Notes under the pieces: model-generated | What the model saw: only the letters and a program-made list of their open reading frames with translations | Told to the model about the DNA's origin: nothing | Databases searched by the model: none | Program-made: the position numbers and the translations under genes | Part shown: positions 5,171-7,541 of the stretch, piece after piece | Numbering within the stretch: position 1 is the stretch's first letter | How the letters are laid out: every line of letters starts with the position of its first letter | Assembly: GCA_024278435.1 (NCBI GenBank) | Contig: JAJRTD010000102.1 | Location: forward strand, 1 to 7,541 | Direction of reading: 5' to 3' | Length of the DNA stretch: 7,541 nucleotides | Source: Gammaproteobacteria bacterium | GTDB lineage: Bacteria > Pseudomonadota > Gammaproteobacteria > SZUA-229

Positions 5171-5189
5171 GGAAAACCCAAGGAAAACC
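5168..5189. repeat. Tandem duplication of an 11-base unit upstream of glyQ
   Basis: CAAGGAAAACC occurs twice in exact head-to-tail copies (5168-5178 and 5179-5189). The repeat fills the place where the -35 region of the glyQ promoter should be and abuts the palindrome at 5154-5170. It may be a simple replication slip or a repeated binding site. Confidence 0.6.
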
Positions 5190-5199
5190 GAACATAGGT

Positions 5200-5205
5200 T
5201 ATACT
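5200..5205 (+). promoter_or_regulatory. Candidate -10 box for the glyQS operon
   Basis: TATACT matches the sigma70 -10 consensus at five of six positions and would place the transcript start about 30 bases before the glyQ ATG. No good -35 hexamer lies 16-18 bp upstream, where the 11-base tandem repeat sits. Activation by a bound protein, or a weak promoter, is possible. No T-box-like leader fits in so short a space. Confidence 0.4.
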
Positions 5206-5242
5206 TCGCACTTTATTTAATAAACTCAGGCTTTTCATATAC

Positions 5243-6163
5243 ATGGCTTACGATGTTTCAACCTTTCAGGGACTTGTTTTTGCGGTGCAGGATTACTGGC
5301 AAAAACAGGGCTGCGCAATCCTGCAACCACTTGATATGGAAGTCGGTGCAGGCACCTTCCATCCGGCAACTTTTTTACGGGCCATCGGCCCCGAACCATG
5401 GCGGGCAGCCTATGTGCAGCCCTGCCGCCGCCCGACCGACGGCCGTTACGGTGAAAACCCGAACCGGCTGCAGCATTACTACCAGTTCCAGGTGGTATTG
5501 AAGCCTTCACCGGATAATATCCAGGATTTATACCTGGGCTCATTGCAGGCACTGGGTTTTGACCTGCTGGAACATGATGTCCGTTTTGTTGAAGATAACT
5601 GGGAATCACCGACCCTGGGTGCCTGGGGACTGGGCTGGGAAGTCTGGCTCAATGGCATGGAAGTTACCCAGTTTACCTATTTTCAGCAGGTGGGCGGGCT
5701 GGAATGCCGCCCGGTCACCGGCGAGATCACTTACGGCCTGGAGCGCCTGGCCATGTATCTTCAGGAAAAAGAGAGCGTGTTTGACCTGGTGTGGACCCGC
5801 GGCCCGCAGGGTGAGGTCACTTATGGCGATGTGTTCCACCAGAATGAAGTGGAAATGTCGACCTATAATTTCGAACAGGCCGATGTCGATACCTTGTTTA
5901 AACAGTTTGACAGCTGTGAATCGGAAAGCCAGCGCCTGATCGAGCTGGGCCTGCCGTTACCGGCTTATGAAATGGTTTTAAAAGCCTCGCATGCCTTCAA
6001 CCTGCTGGACGCGCGCCATGCCATTTCGGTCACAGAGCGCCAGCGTTTTATCCTGCGGGTACGTGCCCTGTCGCGTGCTGTGGCACAGGCCTATTATGAC
6101 TCACGCCAAGCCCTGGGTTTTCCTATCGGTAATAGCGGGCAGGCCAGGGGAGAAGTGGCATGA
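5243..6163 (+). CDS. glyQ: Glycyl-tRNA synthetase alpha subunit
   Basis: This subunit of the bacterial alpha2beta2 glycyl-tRNA synthetase activates glycine with ATP and transfers it to tRNA-Gly in the cytoplasm. The 306 residues match the usual length of about 300. The N-terminus [18 protein letters not shown] and the [19 protein letters not shown] block (35-53) are typical of the family. The class II synthetase motif 2 region is [15 protein letters not shown] (61-75) followed by HYYQFQV. Motif 3 includes [10 protein letters not shown] (163-172) with the ATP-binding arginine R168. The start agrees with the family N-terminus, although the ribosome binding site is weak (CAGG about 12 bases upstream). 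The stop overlaps the glyS start as ATGA, which points to translational coupling and equal subunit output. Confidence 0.98.
   Translation: MAYDVSTFQGLVFAVQDYWQKQGCAILQPLDMEVGAGTFHPATFLRAIGPEPWRAAYVQPCRRPTDGRYGENPNRLQHYYQFQVVLKPSPDNIQDLYLGSLQALGFDLLEHDVRFVEDNWESPTLGAWGLGWEVWLNGMEVTQFTYFQQVGGLECRPVTGEITYGLERLAMYLQEKESVFDLVWTRGPQGEVTYGDVFHQNEVEMSTYNFEQADVDTLFKQFDSCESESQRLIELGLPLPAYEMVLKASHAFNLLDARHAISVTERQRFILRVRALSRAVAQAYYDSRQALGFPIGNSGQARGEVA
6146..6152 (+). promoter_or_regulatory. Ribosome binding site of glyS inside glyQ
   Basis: AGGGGAG, within the last codons of glyQ, is seven bases before the glyS ATG at 6160. It supports that start over the in-frame ATG six codons later. Confidence 0.6.
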
Positions 6164-7541
6164 GTGCGGCTGAGCAGATGGCGACAGAAGATCTTGTTAT
6201 CGAGATCGGCACCGAAGAGTTGCCGCCGAAGGCACTGAAAAACCTGTCCGCTGCATTTACCCGTGGCGTGGTTGACGGCTTGAAAAAAGCCGGTTTTGAA
6301 ATCAACGAGGTGGCTTCGTTTGCCGCCCCCAGAAGGCTGGCAATATTAATAAAAGCCATTGCCGGTTCACAGCCCGACCGTGATATAGAACGCAAGGGCC
6401 CGAACCTGAAAGCCGCCTACGATGCCGATGGCCAGCCGACAAAAGCGGTGATGGGTTTTGCCCGTTCCTGCGGCGTTGAAGTGGCAGACCTGCAGCAGCA
6501 GGAAACCGATAAAGGTGTGTGGCTGGTTTTTAAAGCCAGCGAAAAAGGCCAGCCGTTAAGCGCGCTGATTGAAGACATTATTAACCAGTCACTGGCTCGT
6601 CTGCCGATTCCAAAACGCATGCGCTGGGGTGACAGTGATGTGGAGTTTGTGCGCCCGGTACACTGGCTGCTGTTAATGCATGGCAAACAGGTAATCGATG
6701 CACAGGTGCTTGGTTTACAGTCGTCGGCAAAAACATTCGGTCATCGTTTTCATGCGCCCGGTGAAATTGTACTGCAGACCGCCGCTGATTATAAAGACCG
6801 GCTACGTGATGAAGGTTATGTGATTGCCGATTTTGACGAGCGTAAACAGAAAATCAAACAGCAGGTTATCGACACCGGCAAACAGCTGGGCGGTGAAACT
6901 GTACTCGATGAAGAGCTGCTGGATGAAGTGACCGCCCTGAATGAATGGCCGGTCGCGGTTGCCGGTGAGTTTGATCCGGTGTTTCTGGAGGTGCCGGCAG
7001 AAGCATTGATTAAAACCATGCAGGACAACCAGAAATATTTTCCAGTCAGGGACAGCGATGAAAAACTGAAAAATTATTTTATTACCATCAGCAATATCGA
7101 CAGCAAGTCACCGGATAAAGTCAAAGCCGGCAATGAGCGCGTGGTACGTCCGCGACTGGCCGATGCAAAATTTTTCTGGGAGCAGGATCAGAAGCAGCCG
7201 CTGGAATCCTTTAACATGGCGTTGGAAAAAGTGGTGTTTCAGGAAAAGCTTGGCAGCCTGGCCGATAAAACCCGGCGCGTGGCGAAACTGGCGGAGTCCA
7301 TCGCCGGCATCTTGAACGCCAATAGCGATTATGTAAAACGCGCGGCGCTGTTAAGCAAGTGTGACCTGATGACCGACATGGTTGGCGAGTTTGCTTCGCT
7401 GCAGGGAGTGATGGGTAAACGTTATGCGCAGATCGCCGGTGAAGCCGACGAGGTTGCACTGGCCCTGGATGAGCAGTATATGCCCCGTGGTGCCAGTGAT
7501 GATACCGCCAGCAGTACTACCGGGCAGATACTTTCGATCAG
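6160..7541 (+). CDS. glyS: Glycyl-tRNA synthetase beta subunit, 3' end outside window
   Basis: The frame is open from the ATG at 6160 to the window edge, giving about 460 of the roughly 690 residues expected. The beta subunit is needed for tRNA-Gly recognition and for the activity of the alpha2beta2 enzyme. Family landmarks in order are [16 protein letters not shown] (11-26), FAAPRRLAI (54-62), [18 protein letters not shown] (79-96), [11 protein letters not shown] (147-157), FVRPVHWLL (163-171), [11 protein letters not shown] (about 333-343), [14 protein letters not shown] (about 362-375) and [20 protein letters not shown] (about 402-421). I saw no frameshift. The first six residues (MSAAEQ) precede a second ATG and may be a short extension. 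The missing part should hold the C-terminal anticodon-binding-like region. Confidence 0.97.
   Translation, partial: MSAAEQMATEDLVIEIGTEELPPKALKNLSAAFTRGVVDGLKKAGFEINEVASFAAPRRLAILIKAIAGSQPDRDIERKGPNLKAAYDADGQPTKAVMGFARSCGVEVADLQQQETDKGVWLVFKASEKGQPLSALIEDIINQSLARLPIPKRMRWGDSDVEFVRPVHWLLLMHGKQVIDAQVLGLQSSAKTFGHRFHAPGEIVLQTAADYKDRLRDEGYVIADFDERKQKIKQQVIDTGKQLGGETVLDEELLDEVTALNEWPVAVAGEFDPVFLEVPAEALIKTMQDNQKYFPVRDSDEKLKNYFITISNIDSKSPDKVKAGNERVVRPRLADAKFFWEQDQKQPLESFNMALEKVVFQEKLGSLADKTRRVAKLAESIAGILNANSDYVKRAALLSKCDLMTDMVGEFASLQGVMGKRYAQIAGEADEVALALDEQYMPRGASDDTASSTTGQILSI

Noticed and set aside
5134..5242. A T-box or other riboswitch before glyQ
   Set aside because: The likely leader is only about 30 bases, with no T-box core or terminator hairpin. 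T-boxes are also not expected in gammaproteobacteria.
5235..5609. Minus-strand 124-codon open frame over glyQ
   Set aside because: It is antisense to a certain glyQ and rich in Pro, Gly and Arg, as expected for a shadow frame.

Overview
The window looks like a chromosomal segment of a gammaproteobacterium. GlyQ and GlyS are separate, overlapping genes of the proteobacterial alpha2beta2 type, and the protein sequences and moderate-to-high GC coding DNA fit this. A chemolithotrophic or sulfur-oxidising, Chromatiales-like lineage is a guess from the redox gene content and is not proven. No tRNA, rRNA, CRISPR array, insertion sequence or phage gene was seen.

Layout, left to right. Positions 1-414 are AT-richer and hold no intact gene. 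They contain a possible frame-broken gene end (2-190) and a short REP-like palindromic repeat (about 321-352). Positions 415-2817 are a three-gene minus-strand operon. In transcription order it encodes a short rubrerythrin with no rubredoxin domain, a GlpC/HdrD-like protein with two N-terminal [4Fe-4S] motifs and two cysteine-rich domains, and a DUF3501 protein. Positions 2818-3018 are a divergent control region with a candidate promoter and two inverted repeats. Positions 3019-4413 (plus) encode a dihydrolipoamide-dehydrogenase-like flavoprotein with no E1 or E2 partner nearby. Positions 4414-4521 hold a nested inverted repeat of the CACCACAGAGG type that may also terminate transcription from both sides. 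Positions 4522-5094 (minus) encode a conserved-looking protein of unknown function. Positions 5095-5242 are a second divergent control region. Positions 5243-7541 are glyQ and the first two thirds of glyS, joined by an ATGA overlap.

How the genes may work together. The glyQS pair is ordinary housekeeping: charging tRNA-Gly. The interesting part is the redox block. The rubrerythrin has all seven expected diiron ligands but not a single cysteine, so its electrons must come from another protein. The co-transcribed Fe-S protein is the obvious candidate donor, or at least a partner. DUF3501 is also cysteine-free and has no known function. The divergently transcribed NAD-type disulfide flavoenzyme shares the upstream control region and could link the system to NADH or thiols. 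This wiring is inference from gene order and motifs. I believe the rubrerythrin/Fe-S/DUF3501 association recurs in other proteobacteria, but its biochemical role is, to my knowledge, not established.
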